A DNA stretch of 11,416 bases, taken from positions 1 to 11,416 of the forward strand of contig PWWM01000256.1 in NCBI GenBank assembly GCA_003561495.1, in the 5' to 3' direction. The notes below the pieces were generated by a model. The model worked only from the letters and a program-made list of their open reading frames with translations. It was not told the DNA's origin and did not search any database. The number at the start of each line of letters is the position of its first letter. Within the stretch, counting starts at the first letter, position 1. Made by a program: the position numbers and the translations under genes. Of this stretch, positions 1 through 8,565 are shown in pieces. This DNA comes from Gammaproteobacteria bacterium (GTDB taxonomy: Bacteria > Pseudomonadota > Gammaproteobacteria > Xanthomonadales > Wenzhouxiangellaceae).

Positions 1-104
1 CCACCCAGGCCTATGTTGCCCTGGCACGAAAACTGATCCGGATCGCGTACGCCCTGATGAAAAATCGTGAGCAGTTCGATCAAAATCAGCTCAGAATCGC
101 TTGA
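1..104 (+). CDS. IS110-family-like transposase, C-terminal fragment
   Basis: This is the 3' end of a gene that begins before the window; 33 codons are visible from position 3 to the TGA at 102-104. The peptide reads TQAYVALARKLIRIAYALMK and then continues NREQFD. That resembles the extreme C-terminus of IS110/IS116/IS902 transposases, which often end with an ALARKL..R..Y.LLKN...F pattern. The catalytic parts of such a protein (N-terminal DEDD RuvC-like domain, C-terminal serine-containing domain) would lie outside the window, so whether the element is intact cannot be judged. It converges on pdxH with only 30 bases between the two stop codons, so any right end of the element must fall at about 105-134 or inside the end of pdxH. 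I see no terminal inverted repeat there; IS110 elements commonly lack one. The family call rests on a short tail and is tentative. Confidence 0.55.
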   Translation, partial: TQAYVALARKLIRIAYALMKNREQFDQNQLRIA

Positions 105-134
105 CTATCAACATAGAATCTGAAACCTTTCTTT

Positions 135-725
135 TCACGGATACAACAACCCCTCTTTCCACTCACCGCCTGAAAGTTCGTAACAAATCCGCTCGTGCAG
201 CCGAAACTTCTTGCCGTACCAGAATTCGACCCGGTGCGGGCGGGTGCGGAAGCCGGACCAGTGTTCCGGACGTGGGACTTCGCGGCCTTCGTAACGTTTC
301 TCGATCTCGGCAATCCGGTCGATCAATTCCTGGCGACTGGCCAGTGGCTGGGACTGCAAAGAGGCCCAGGCGCCGATCTGGCTGCCGCGCGGCCGGCTGG
401 CGAAGTAAGCATCAGCCTCGACGACGCTGACGGGCTCGACCACGCCCTCGATCTTGACCTGTTCCTCGGTCTCTCGCCACCAGAACACCAGTGAAACTGC
501 CGGGTTGCTCGCCAGGTGCCGGCCCTTGCGCGAACGCAGGTTGGTATAGAAGACAAAGCCGCCCGGATCGGCATCCTTGAGCAGAATGGTGCGAGCCACC
601 GGCCGGTTCTGGTCATCGACCGTGGACACAGTCATGGCAGTGGGTTCGGGCACACCGGCCGCCTGGGCACGTTCAAAGCCCTGGCGGAAACGATCGAGCA
701 TCTCGGAAGTCATGGGGGTCGTCAT
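135..725 (-). CDS. pdxH: Pyridoxamine/pyridoxine 5'-phosphate oxidase
   Basis: A cytoplasmic FMN enzyme that oxidises pyridoxine or pyridoxamine 5'-phosphate to pyridoxal 5'-phosphate, the last step of PLP synthesis and salvage. The 196-residue product shows the family landmarks in order: PTAMTVSTVD (28-37), RTILLK (45-50), FVFYTNLRSRKG (57-68, FMN phosphate contacts), YFASRPRGSQIGAWAS (107-122), then VEFWYGKKFRLHER (166-179). The last segment carries the Arg175-x-His177 substrate pair of the RLH motif. The C-terminus is WKEGLLYP. It is about 20 residues shorter than E. coli PdxH because the N-terminal LRREY-type segment is missing; as I recall, xanthomonad PdxH proteins are short in the same way and end in LYP. 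The ATG at 725-723 overlaps the stop of the upstream epimerase-like gene by four bases (ATGA), so it is probably translationally coupled and the last gene of the xrtH operon. Confidence 0.95.
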   Translation of the reverse strand: MTTPMTSEMLDRFRQGFERAQAAGVPEPTAMTVSTVDDQNRPVARTILLKDADPGGFVFYTNLRSRKGRHLASNPAVSLVFWWRETEEQVKIEGVVEPVSVVEADAYFASRPRGSQIGAWASLQSQPLASRQELIDRIAEIEKRYEGREVPRPEHWSGFRTRPHRVEFWYGKKFRLHERICYELSGGEWKEGLLYP

Positions 726-1531
726 GTCAGCAAGGCTCCATAGCCGGCGCGAAAATCAGGATAAATGAAATCATAACCCGAAGCACGCAAACGCTTATTC
801 GAGACTCGTTTGCCCTGGCCGGACGAGTCCGATTGCTCTCTTTGTGGCCCGGCCACGCCCAGCCGATCCGCCAGCCAGTCCAGGACCTGGCAACGCGGGA
901 CCGGTTGATCGTCGCTGGCGCAATACAGGCCAACGGGATTTTCGAGCTTTAGAAGATGAGCCAGGGTCCCGGCGCAATCGTCGGCATGGATGCGATTGGT
1001 CCATTGGGGTGGCTGCTCCCGGCAGCGGGCCTGGCCGTTGCGCACCCGGTTGATCAGGAATTCGCGCCCCGGGCCATAAATTCCGGAAAAACGCACCACC
1101 AGTCCCCCGGCATCCAGGGCTTGCTGCTCGGCTTCGAGCAGAATCCGGCCATTGAAAGCGGAAGGTTCGGTGATCGAGTCTTCATCGACCAGGCTGCCGT
1201 CATCCTGGCCGTAAACGGCTGTGCTGGACACGAAGATCAGGCGTCGGGTATCAATTCTGCCCAGCAGATTGTCCAGCCCTTGCACGTAGGCCTGGCGGTA
1301 GGCTTCCGGATCACGCTGCCCCGGGGTGGCCTGATAGACCACGCCGTCCCATTCACCAGCAGCCGCGGTCAAGGATTCCGGATCGAGAAGATCAGCCTGC
1401 AGTGGCCGGATCGAATCGGGCAAGGCATGGATGTTTCGACGCAAACCGGTGACCTGCCATTGATCGCGCTCGAGCGCGTTGGCGAGTCGGATACCAATGT
1501 CGCCACAGCCGGCGATCAGAAGTCGCTTCAT
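722..1531 (-). CDS. NAD(P)-dependent epimerase/dehydratase-like protein (YeeZ-like SDR)
   Basis: A 269-residue extended short-chain dehydrogenase/reductase-like protein. The N-terminus MKRLLIAGCGDIGIRLANAL contains the Rossmann nucleotide-binding glycines (G8, G10, G13). The sequence VSSTAVYG at 101-108, followed by an acidic DE stretch (116-118), matches the catalytic Ser/Tyr strand of NAD-dependent epimerases and of YeeZ. The usual YxxxK lysine is not obvious four residues after the tyrosine, as in the atypical SDRs to which YeeZ belongs, so catalytic activity is uncertain and no substrate can be named. The start is the ATG at 1531-1529, overlapping the xrtH stop by four bases (ATGA); its own stop overlaps the pdxH start in the same way. 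This places it mid-operon between a sorting enzyme and PLP synthesis, with no evident functional link to either. The family assignment is firm; the function is not. Confidence 0.85.
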   Translation of the reverse strand: MKRLLIAGCGDIGIRLANALERDQWQVTGLRRNIHALPDSIRPLQADLLDPESLTAAAGEWDGVVYQATPGQRDPEAYRQAYVQGLDNLLGRIDTRRLIFVSSTAVYGQDDGSLVDEDSITEPSAFNGRILLEAEQQALDAGGLVVRFSGIYGPGREFLINRVRNGQARCREQPPQWTNRIHADDCAGTLAHLLKLENPVGLYCASDDQPVPRCQVLDWLADRLGVAGPQREQSDSSGQGKRVSNKRLRASGYDFIYPDFRAGYGALLT

Positions 1532-2085
1532 GTCGTGGCCGATACGATGTCGTCATCCCGGCCGGAGCCCGACTCACCATCGGAACCATCGCCACCTCCG
1601 CCCATCTTGACCGGCGGCAGCATGCGCAGCCAGATCAACCACACCACCAGTGCATCGAGAATGATCAACGCCTGCCAAAGATAAAGGTGAAACCAGTTGA
1701 ACCAGGTCATGTTCCACTGGCCGAGATAGAACAGGCTGATGATGCGTACCAGGTTGAGCGACTGAATGGCCACGAAGCCAATGGCGAAGCCGATCAGTTT
1801 GTGCTTGAGCGAGGCCGGAAAAGCGAAGATCGCGGCAAACAGAATGATCAAGGCCTCGACGCCGTTGCAGCCGGGTTCGATGCTGATGGCGAAACCGCTG
1901 TCGATATCCCGGATGACCTTGCCGGCCGAGACCACACCCTCGTCGAACAGCTCGATCAGAAACACGCTGACATGGGCAATGCCGGCAGTAAACGGCAGGA
2001 TGACGGCATCCTGAACAGGCTGAAGAACCTCCAGAGTGAACAGCCCAAGCAGCATGACAATGAAAAGTATGGAAAAGCGCAGCAT
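1528..2085 (-). CDS. xrtH: Exosortase, XrtH type (membrane sorting transpeptidase)
   Basis: A 185-residue integral membrane protein with about five hydrophobic segments (roughly 3-20, 28-47, 77-90, 96-120, 138-155). The exosortase/archaeosortase catalytic triad is visible: Cys73 in EPGCNGVEALIILFAAIFAF, Arg114 in NLVRI, and His133 in WFHLYLWQ. Exosortases cleave and process proteins bearing a C-terminal PEP-CTERM-like tripartite signal at the inner membrane. The small size and the motif spacing fit exosortase H, which the literature pairs with IPTLxxWG-CTERM proteins; the subtype is my inference. The open frame continues far upstream antisense to aroK, but the family length and the hydrophobic N-terminus MLRFSILFIVMLL place the start at the ATG 2085-2083. 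The C-terminus after residue 160 is a Gly/Ser/Asp-rich hydrophilic tail that includes the overlap with the next gene. No substrate carrying a CTERM signal is encoded in this window. Confidence 0.88.
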   Translation of the reverse strand: MLRFSILFIVMLLGLFTLEVLQPVQDAVILPFTAGIAHVSVFLIELFDEGVVSAGKVIRDIDSGFAISIEPGCNGVEALIILFAAIFAFPASLKHKLIGFAIGFVAIQSLNLVRIISLFYLGQWNMTWFNWFHLYLWQALIILDALVVWLIWLRMLPPVKMGGGGDGSDGESGSGRDDDIVSATT

Positions 2086-2229
2086 CGGTCCAGTACTGGC
2101 GGTAGAAGGCGAAGGTGTAATGGTAGCAAAAGCCGCCAGTCGTACATGGTAGCATTGCCGCTGGATTGGCCGTGAGCACTGCAATATTTCCGTGGACCAC
2201 CTGCCATCCGGCGCTGCTCCGGACTTAGA
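2086..2229. promoter_or_regulatory. Divergent xrtH/aroK spacer with direct and inverted repeats
   Basis: This 144-base spacer must carry the promoters of both flanking operons. It contains a perfect 10-base palindrome, CCAGTACTGG (2090-2099), just upstream of the xrtH start. It also holds an inverted pair ACTGGCGG (2095-2102) / CCGCCAGT (2133-2140), and a 9-base direct repeat ATGGTAGCA at 2120-2128 and 2146-2154. Read towards xrtH, each direct-repeat copy gives TGCTACCAT, which looks like an extended -10 element (TGnTAnnnT). I see no convincing -35 hexamer for either direction and no strong Shine-Dalgarno sequence before aroK. The regulatory role is inferred from position and symmetry only. 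Confidence 0.4.
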
Positions 2230-2760
2230 ATGAACAGGTTGTTTCTGATCGGCCCCATGGGTTCGGGCAAGACCACGGTTGGGCGATTTCTGGCCAGGCG
2301 TCTCAGGCTCGATTTCCATGATCTGGACCAGGAAATCGAAAAACGCTGTGGCGTTGATGTCAACACCATCTTCGATATCGAGGGTGAATCCGGTTTTCGG
2401 GTACGAGAGCAAGCCATGCTTGATGAAATGACCCAGCGCGACCGAATCCTGCTGGCCACGGGCGGAGGCAGCATCATCGATGAAAACAATCGCAGGTTGC
2501 TGCGTGATCGCGGCCTGGTGCTGTGGCTGGAGACCAGCGTGGACCAGCAACTCAAACGACTGGAGCGAGACCAGCGCCGTCCCCTGTTGCAGGCGCCCGA
2601 CCGCAGGGAACGCCTGGAACGGCTCGCCGAGGCGCGCAATCCGTTGTATCGGGATTGTGCGCACCTGACAATACGTTCTGCCAACATCAGCCCGGCCGCC
2701 ATGGCCGCCCGGGCCCATCGCCGGATTGTCGAATACATGCGCAACGGAACAGCACAATGA
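2230..2760 (+). CDS. aroK: Shikimate kinase
   Basis: Transfers the gamma-phosphate of ATP to the 3-hydroxyl of shikimate, step five of the chorismate pathway, in the cytoplasm. The 176-residue product has the full family set: Walker A GPMGSGKTT (8-16), the shikimate-binding Asp33 in HDLDQEIE, Arg57 in GESGFRVRE, the glycine triplet LATGGGS (75-81), the lid arginine Arg117 in RRPLL, and Arg136 in EARNPLY. Spacing and length are close to E. coli AroK (about 173 residues). The ATG at 2230 has only a weak upstream purine run, but it gives the canonical N-terminus MNRLFLIGPMGSGK. The stop codon overlaps the aroB start (ATGA, 2757-2760), the usual aroK-aroB pairing, which suggests translational coupling. 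It is the first gene of the aroK-aroB-hemE operon. Confidence 0.97.
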   Translation: MNRLFLIGPMGSGKTTVGRFLARRLRLDFHDLDQEIEKRCGVDVNTIFDIEGESGFRVREQAMLDEMTQRDRILLATGGGSIIDENNRRLLRDRGLVLWLETSVDQQLKRLERDQRRPLLQAPDRRERLERLAEARNPLYRDCAHLTIRSANISPAAMAARAHRRIVEYMRNGTAQ

Positions 2761-3824
2761 AAGTCATCCAGGTCCGCCATGGCGGCGGTGAATACCCGGT
2801 GTATGTCGGCCAGGGGCTACTGGGCATGACCAGTGTGATCGAGCGCCACCTGAGCGGCCGCATCCTCCTGGTATCCGACCCGAACGTGGCTCGACTGTAT
2901 CTGGACCGACTGCGACCGTCACTGAAAAATTTCCAGAACAAGCGTCGTCTGATCCTTCCCGACGGCGAACAGCACAAGACCGTGGAAAGCTGGCAACGCA
3001 TCATCGATGAGCTGGTTGCCCTGAAGGCTCAGCGTGACGCCACCGTCCTGGCCCTGGGTGGCGGCGTCATCGGTGACATGGCCGGTTTCGCCGCAGCCTG
3101 CTACATGCGCGGTATTCGGGTCGTGCAGATGCCCACCACCCTGCTGGCCCAGGTGGATGCTTCAGTCGGCGGCAAGACCGGGGTCAATCATGCCCGGGGC
3201 AAGAACCTGATCGGCGCCTTCCATGCCCCGAATGCCGTGATTGTCGATCTGGATACGCTCTCGACGCTGGACGAGCGCGATTACCGTGCCGGGTTGGCCG
3301 AGGTCGTCAAGTATGGCGCCATCCGCGACTCTGGATTCTTTGCCTGGCTGGAAGCACACGCCGAAGGCCTCAATGCGCGCATCCCGCAAACGCTGGAAGA
3401 AGCCGTTTTTCAGTCGGTGCGCAACAAGGCCGAAGTTGTGGCTGCCGACGAAAAGGAGTCCGGGCAAAGGGCTCTGCTGAACTTTGGCCACACTTTTGGT
3501 CACGCACTGGAGACGGCCACATCCTACGAAGTCTGGCGACACGGCGAAGCCGTGGCCATCGGCATGGTACTGGCCACCCGCTTGAGTGAGTTCCTGGGTC
3601 GAGTCGAAGCGGGCACTTGTGACCGCCTGGTCGATTTGCTTCGACGCCTGCACCTGCCCACGGCACTCCCCCAGGATCAGGATCCGGACCAGCTGTTGCG
3701 GCTGATGCGGCTGGACAAGAAAAATCGTGCCGACCAGATTCGATTGATTCTTCTGGACGCCATCGGCAAGGCCAGTGTCGTGCCCTGCCCGGCTGACGAT
3801 ATTCGCGAGGTACTTAATCCATGA
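2757..3824 (+). CDS. aroB: 3-dehydroquinate synthase
   Basis: Converts DAHP to 3-dehydroquinate, the second step of the shikimate pathway, using NAD+ and a divalent metal (Zn or Co). The 355-residue product contains LPDGEQHK (67-74), the NAD-binding loop LALGGGVIGDMAGFAA (98-113), the substrate loop QVDASVGGKTGVNHARGKN (132-150), the metal ligands Glu182 (AEVVKYG), His245 (FGHTFGHA) and His262 (RHGEAVAIGM), and a C-terminal helical domain containing LDKKNR. Length is near E. coli AroB (362). The frame is open upstream through aroK, but the start at 2757 is set by the ATGA overlap with aroK and by homology at MKVIQV. Its own stop overlaps the hemE ATG in the same way (3821-3824). The fold resembles glycerol dehydrogenase, but the AroB-specific loops make the call secure. 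Confidence 0.97.
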   Translation: MKVIQVRHGGGEYPVYVGQGLLGMTSVIERHLSGRILLVSDPNVARLYLDRLRPSLKNFQNKRRLILPDGEQHKTVESWQRIIDELVALKAQRDATVLALGGGVIGDMAGFAAACYMRGIRVVQMPTTLLAQVDASVGGKTGVNHARGKNLIGAFHAPNAVIVDLDTLSTLDERDYRAGLAEVVKYGAIRDSGFFAWLEAHAEGLNARIPQTLEEAVFQSVRNKAEVVAADEKESGQRALLNFGHTFGHALETATSYEVWRHGEAVAIGMVLATRLSEFLGRVEAGTCDRLVDLLRRLHLPTALPQDQDPDQLLRLMRLDKKNRADQIRLILLDAIGKASVVPCPADDIREVLNP

Positions 3825-4891
3825 CTGACCGCAGCCAATCGCTGTTTCTGCGCGCCCTTCGCCGTGAACCGGCCGAACGCACACCAATCTGGATGATGCG
3901 ACAGGCCGGACGCTACTTGCCCGAATACCGCGCCACTCGCGCCAAGGCCGGTAGTTTTCTCAAGCTTGCCGGAAACCCGGAGCTGGCCTGCGAGGTGACC
4001 CTGCAGCCGATCGAACGCTACGGCTTCGATGCCGCCATCCTTTTTTCCGACATTCTGATTCTGCCCCATGCCATGGGCCTGGGTCTGGGTTTCGCCACCG
4101 GCGAAGGCCCGTATTTCGAGCGCCCGGTGCAAAGCCCGGCCGCCATCGACGCCCTGCCCATGCCGGACCCGGAGTCCGACACCGGCTATGTCATGGATGC
4201 GGTCCGCCTGATCCGTACCAATCTGCCCGAAATGACCCCACTGATCGGCTTTGCCGGCAGTCCGTGGACGGTGGCCACCTACATGATCGAGGGCGGCAGC
4301 AGCAAGGACTTTGCTACCGCCAAGAAACTGATGCTGGCCGAGCCCGAGGCCGCACATCGGCTGATGAATCACCTGGCCGATGCCACCGCCGCCTACCTGA
4401 CCGCCCAGGTCCGGGCCGGCGCCGATGCCCTGATGATTTTTGATTCCTGGGGTGGTGCGCTGTCGCCGCGGCTGTATCGGGAGTTCTCGCTGGCCTCGCA
4501 ACAACGCATCGTCGACCAGTTGAACCAGACCTGCCCGGATACCCCGCTGATCCTTTTCGGCAAGGGCTGCGGCCAGCACCTGGAACTGCTGGCCGATACC
4601 GGTTGCGCCGGCCTGGGCGTGGACTGGACCATGGACATGGGCGAGGCACGCCGGCGCGTCGGCGACCGGGTCGCGCTACAGGGCAACCTCGACCCGGCGG
4701 TCATGCTGACGACTCCGGAAGTCATCGCCCGCGAGGCCCGGCGCGTACTGGAAAGCTTCGGAGAAGGCCCCGGCCACATTTTCAACCTAGGCCACGGAAT
4801 TACGCCCGGGGTAGACCCGGAGCACGTGCAGGTACTGGTGGAAACGGTCAGGGGGCACGGGGAGACGGGAGACGGAAGACGGGAGACGTGA
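3821..4891 (+). CDS. hemE: Uroporphyrinogen decarboxylase
   Basis: Removes the four acetate carboxyl groups of uroporphyrinogen III to give coproporphyrinogen III in heme synthesis, in the cytoplasm. The 356-residue product shows the signature TPIWMMRQAGRYLPEYR (21-37, including Arg27 and Arg31), FSDIL with Asp77, FAGSPWTVATYMIEGGSSK (144-162, including Tyr154), FDSWGG, and the C-terminal FNLGHGITPGVDPEHV. The ATG at 3821 overlaps the aroB stop by four bases; aroB-hemE adjacency is seen in other gammaproteobacteria. The odd feature is the end: after VETVRG the last roughly ten residues (GETGDGRRET) are encoded by tandem GGGAGAC heptamers, and the TGA stop lies in the GACGTGA junction of that repeat. 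Normal family members end soon after the VEAV position, so this tail is repeat-derived and probably not part of the fold. Confidence 0.97.
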   Translation: MTDRSQSLFLRALRREPAERTPIWMMRQAGRYLPEYRATRAKAGSFLKLAGNPELACEVTLQPIERYGFDAAILFSDILILPHAMGLGLGFATGEGPYFERPVQSPAAIDALPMPDPESDTGYVMDAVRLIRTNLPEMTPLIGFAGSPWTVATYMIEGGSSKDFATAKKLMLAEPEAAHRLMNHLADATAAYLTAQVRAGADALMIFDSWGGALSPRLYREFSLASQQRIVDQLNQTCPDTPLILFGKGCGQHLELLADTGCAGLGVDWTMDMGEARRRVGDRVALQGNLDPAVMLTTPEVIAREARRVLESFGEGPGHIFNLGHGITPGVDPEHVQVLVETVRGHGETGDGRRET

Positions 4892-4934
4892 AAAATGCAG
4901 AGGGTCTTTACCCTCTCCCGTCTTCCGTCTCCCG
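4860..4934 (+). repeat. Heptamer inverted-repeat element at the hemE/rpoD junction
   Basis: The left arm has four tandem heptamers: GGGAGAC (4860), GGGAGAC (4867), GGAAGAC (4874), GGGAGAC (4881), followed by GTGAAAA. The right arm has CTCTCCC (4913), GTCTTCC (4920) and GTCTCCC (4927). Positions 4866-4886 and 4914-4934 are perfectly complementary over 21 bp with a 27-base spacer; the odd central unit GGAAGAC is matched by GTCTTCC. A second small hairpin, AGAGGGT-CTTT-ACCCTCT (4899-4916), sits in the spacer and shares three bases with the large stem, so the two structures compete. The element starts inside hemE and fills most of the 47-base gap to the convergent rpoD. A homologous copy lies at 10374-10452. 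Confidence 0.9.
4891..4916 (-). terminator. Probable intrinsic terminator of the rpoD operon
   Basis: Read on the minus strand, downstream of the rpoD stop, this is a perfect 7-bp stem AGAGGGT / ACCCTCT with the tetraloop AAAG. It is followed after GCA by five T residues (the A run 4891-4895 on the plus strand). That arrangement fits a rho-independent terminator for rpoD transcripts. In the hemE direction the hairpin has no T run after it, so hemE would have to end by another route, such as the larger 21-bp stem or Rho. The terminator is embedded in the heptamer element. Confidence 0.6.
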
Positions 4935-4938
4935 GAGT

Positions 4939-6804
<1,866 letters not shown>

Positions 6805-6826
6805 AGAATCTGGCTACTGTCGGTTA

Positions 6827-8548
6827 TCACTCATCGCCGCGCACACTTAACAGTGCGCGCAGCTCTTCGGTTCTGGCCGGGTCCAGCCCCCCTTCGTGCA
6901 TCTGGGCTTGCTGGAGTTCCCGAATTCGGGTCTTTACCTGTAAACGACGGATTCTGGCCATGGTTTGCGCCAGAACATCCGGCATTTCCTCGCGTTCGCT
7001 GCACACCTTGCGGGTTGCCAGATGCGCCAGCCATGGTCCTTCCGGCCGCTCGCGCCATCGCTCCAGGAGCTTGGCCGGAGTTAGGTGGGGGCGATCTCGG
7101 CAAAACTCAATCAGCTCGGACAGGAAACTCAACCCCTTCATGTCCACGTTCAGGTCCCTTAGAAAGACCGCCGGATCGGCGGCCAGTTCAGGTCGCTGAA
7201 CAATCAAGGCGACCGCGTATTGTACAGGGGTCAGCGATCGATCGCCGAAGCTCTGCTGCTGTCTCCGTTGCGGCCGTGCCTGACGAACCGCGATCTCGAT
7301 GCCGGAATGGCCGGTCAGACGGCGCAACTCGTTGCGCATCAGGTCGGCAAACGGGCCGGCCGGCAGTCGGGCCAGGTATGGCTCGGCCAGGGCCACCAGG
7401 CGCGCCCGCCCATCGATGGTGGCCAAATCGACCCGTTGTCCAAGCTGATCGAAAAAGAAGCTTGACAGGGGGCTGGCCTGCTCGATTTGCTCTTGCAGTG
7501 CCTGTGCACCTTGCGCCCGGACCACGCTGTCCGGATCCTCGCCTTCGGGCAGGAACAGAAAGCGCAGTTCACGGTTGTCCTTCATCAACGGCAAAGCGGT
7601 TTCCAGACCTTTCCAGGCCGCCCGGCGACCGGCCTGGTCACCATCAAAACAGAACACCACCAAGGGTGCGGCCTTGAACAGGGCATCGAGATGATCCGAA
7701 GTCACCGCCGTGCCCAGGGTCGCCACCACGTCGGTCAAGCCGAACTGGTACAGGGCGGCGGCGTCCATGTAGCCCTCGACCACCAGGATGCGGTCCGGCA
7801 GCCCCCCGCGACGCACGTTGTAGAGTCGATACAGTTCCCGGCCCTTGTGGAAAACCGGGGTTTCCGGCGAATTGAGATACTTGGGCTCACCCTGCCCGAT
7901 GACCCGACCGCCAAAGGCGATCACGCGACCCCGCCGGTCATGGATCGGGAACATTACCCGGCCGCGAAAGCGATCCGTGGTTCGACCATTTTTCAGATAG
8001 ACCAGCCCGGCCTGATCCATCTCGCTGTCGGAAAAGCCTTGACCGCGCAGAAAATCCGACAACGCCTGCCAGGCATCCGGCGCAAAACCGATGCCGAATT
8101 CGTCGACCGTGGCCTTGTCGAATCCGCGCTGCTTGAGATACTGCCTGGCCGGCTCGCTGGCGCCAAGCTGCCGCCGAAACCACTGCTGGGCGGCCAGTAA
8201 CACCTCATAGACCCGATCATGGCGCTTGACCGGCGCTCCGCCGGATTCACGCGGGACTTCCAGGCCCGCCAGACCGGCCAGTTCCTCGATGGCGGCGGGA
8301 AACTCCAGGCCATCATGCTCCATGACAAACCCGATCGCCGTCCCATGGGCTCCGCAACCAAAACAGTGGTAGAACTGCTTGTCGGTGCTGACCGTGAACG
8401 AGGGGGATTTTTCGCTGTGGAAGGGGCACAGCGCCTTGAATTCGCCGCGGCCGGCCGGTTTCAGATCAACCCGGGCACCAATGACTTCGGCAATGTCGAT
8501 ACGCTCGAGCAGGGAATCGATGAAATCTTCGGGAATGCGACCGGGCAA
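6827..8548 (-). CDS. dnaG: DNA primase
   Basis: Synthesises RNA primers for the replication fork and acts with the DnaB helicase. The product is 573 residues (E. coli 581). The N-terminal zinc ribbon has Cys41-x2-His44 (CPFH) and Cys62-x2-Cys65 (CFGC). The RNA-polymerase basic core includes RFRGRVMFPIHDRRGRVIAF (193-212) and EPKYLNSPETPVFHKG (221-236). The TOPRIM domain carries Glu258 (VVEGYMD), TLGTA (278-282) and the metal-binding Asp302/Asp304 (FCFDGDQAGR). The C-terminal helical part is the DnaB-binding region. The start is a TTG at 8548-8546: it gives (M)PGRIPEDFI, which aligns with the MAGRIP N-terminus of E. coli DnaG, and I see no better ATG. Only a weak GAAG precedes it. Together these suggest low translation, as is known for dnaG in E. 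coli. It begins 17 bases after the yqeY stop. Confidence 0.97.
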   Translation of the reverse strand: MPGRIPEDFIDSLLERIDIAEVIGARVDLKPAGRGEFKALCPFHSEKSPSFTVSTDKQFYHCFGCGAHGTAIGFVMEHDGLEFPAAIEELAGLAGLEVPRESGGAPVKRHDRVYEVLLAAQQWFRRQLGASEPARQYLKQRGFDKATVDEFGIGFAPDAWQALSDFLRGQGFSDSEMDQAGLVYLKNGRTTDRFRGRVMFPIHDRRGRVIAFGGRVIGQGEPKYLNSPETPVFHKGRELYRLYNVRRGGLPDRILVVEGYMDAAALYQFGLTDVVATLGTAVTSDHLDALFKAAPLVVFCFDGDQAGRRAAWKGLETALPLMKDNRELRFLFLPEGEDPDSVVRAQGAQALQEQIEQASPLSSFFFDQLGQRVDLATIDGRARLVALAEPYLARLPAGPFADLMRNELRRLTGHSGIEIAVRQARPQRRQQQSFGDRSLTPVQYAVALIVQRPELAADPAVFLRDLNVDMKGLSFLSELIEFCRDRPHLTPAKLLERWRERPEGPWLAHLATRKVCSEREEMPDVLAQTMARIRRLQVKTRIRELQQAQMHEGGLDPARTEELRALLSVRGDE

Positions 8549-8565
8549 CGGTCTTCGAGTCCCGG

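Noticed and set aside
956..1684. Plus-strand open frame of 242 codons antisense to the SDR and xrtH genes.
   Set aside because: It spans parts of two genes that have clear family motifs on the opposite strand; its own translation is low-complexity with no family match.
2086..2757. Upstream extension of the xrtH frame through aroK.
   Set aside because: The added residues are antisense to the conserved aroK sequence and precede a normal hydrophobic exosortase N-terminus; exosortase H proteins are of about the 185-residue length.
3677..4579. Minus-strand open frame of 300 codons antisense to hemE.
   Set aside because: It is composition-driven shadow coding with no motif; hemE on the plus strand is unambiguous.
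4851..4883. G-quadruplex at the hemE 3' end.
   Set aside because: Four G tracts exist, but the third loop is 11 bases long, outside the usual limit of 7, so it is much weaker than the motifs at 10348 and 11345.
4860..4934. The hemE/rpoD element as a simple bidirectional intrinsic terminator only.
   Set aside because: Only the minus-strand direction has a T run, and the homologous copy at 10374-10452 lies between co-directional genes, so termination alone does not explain the element.
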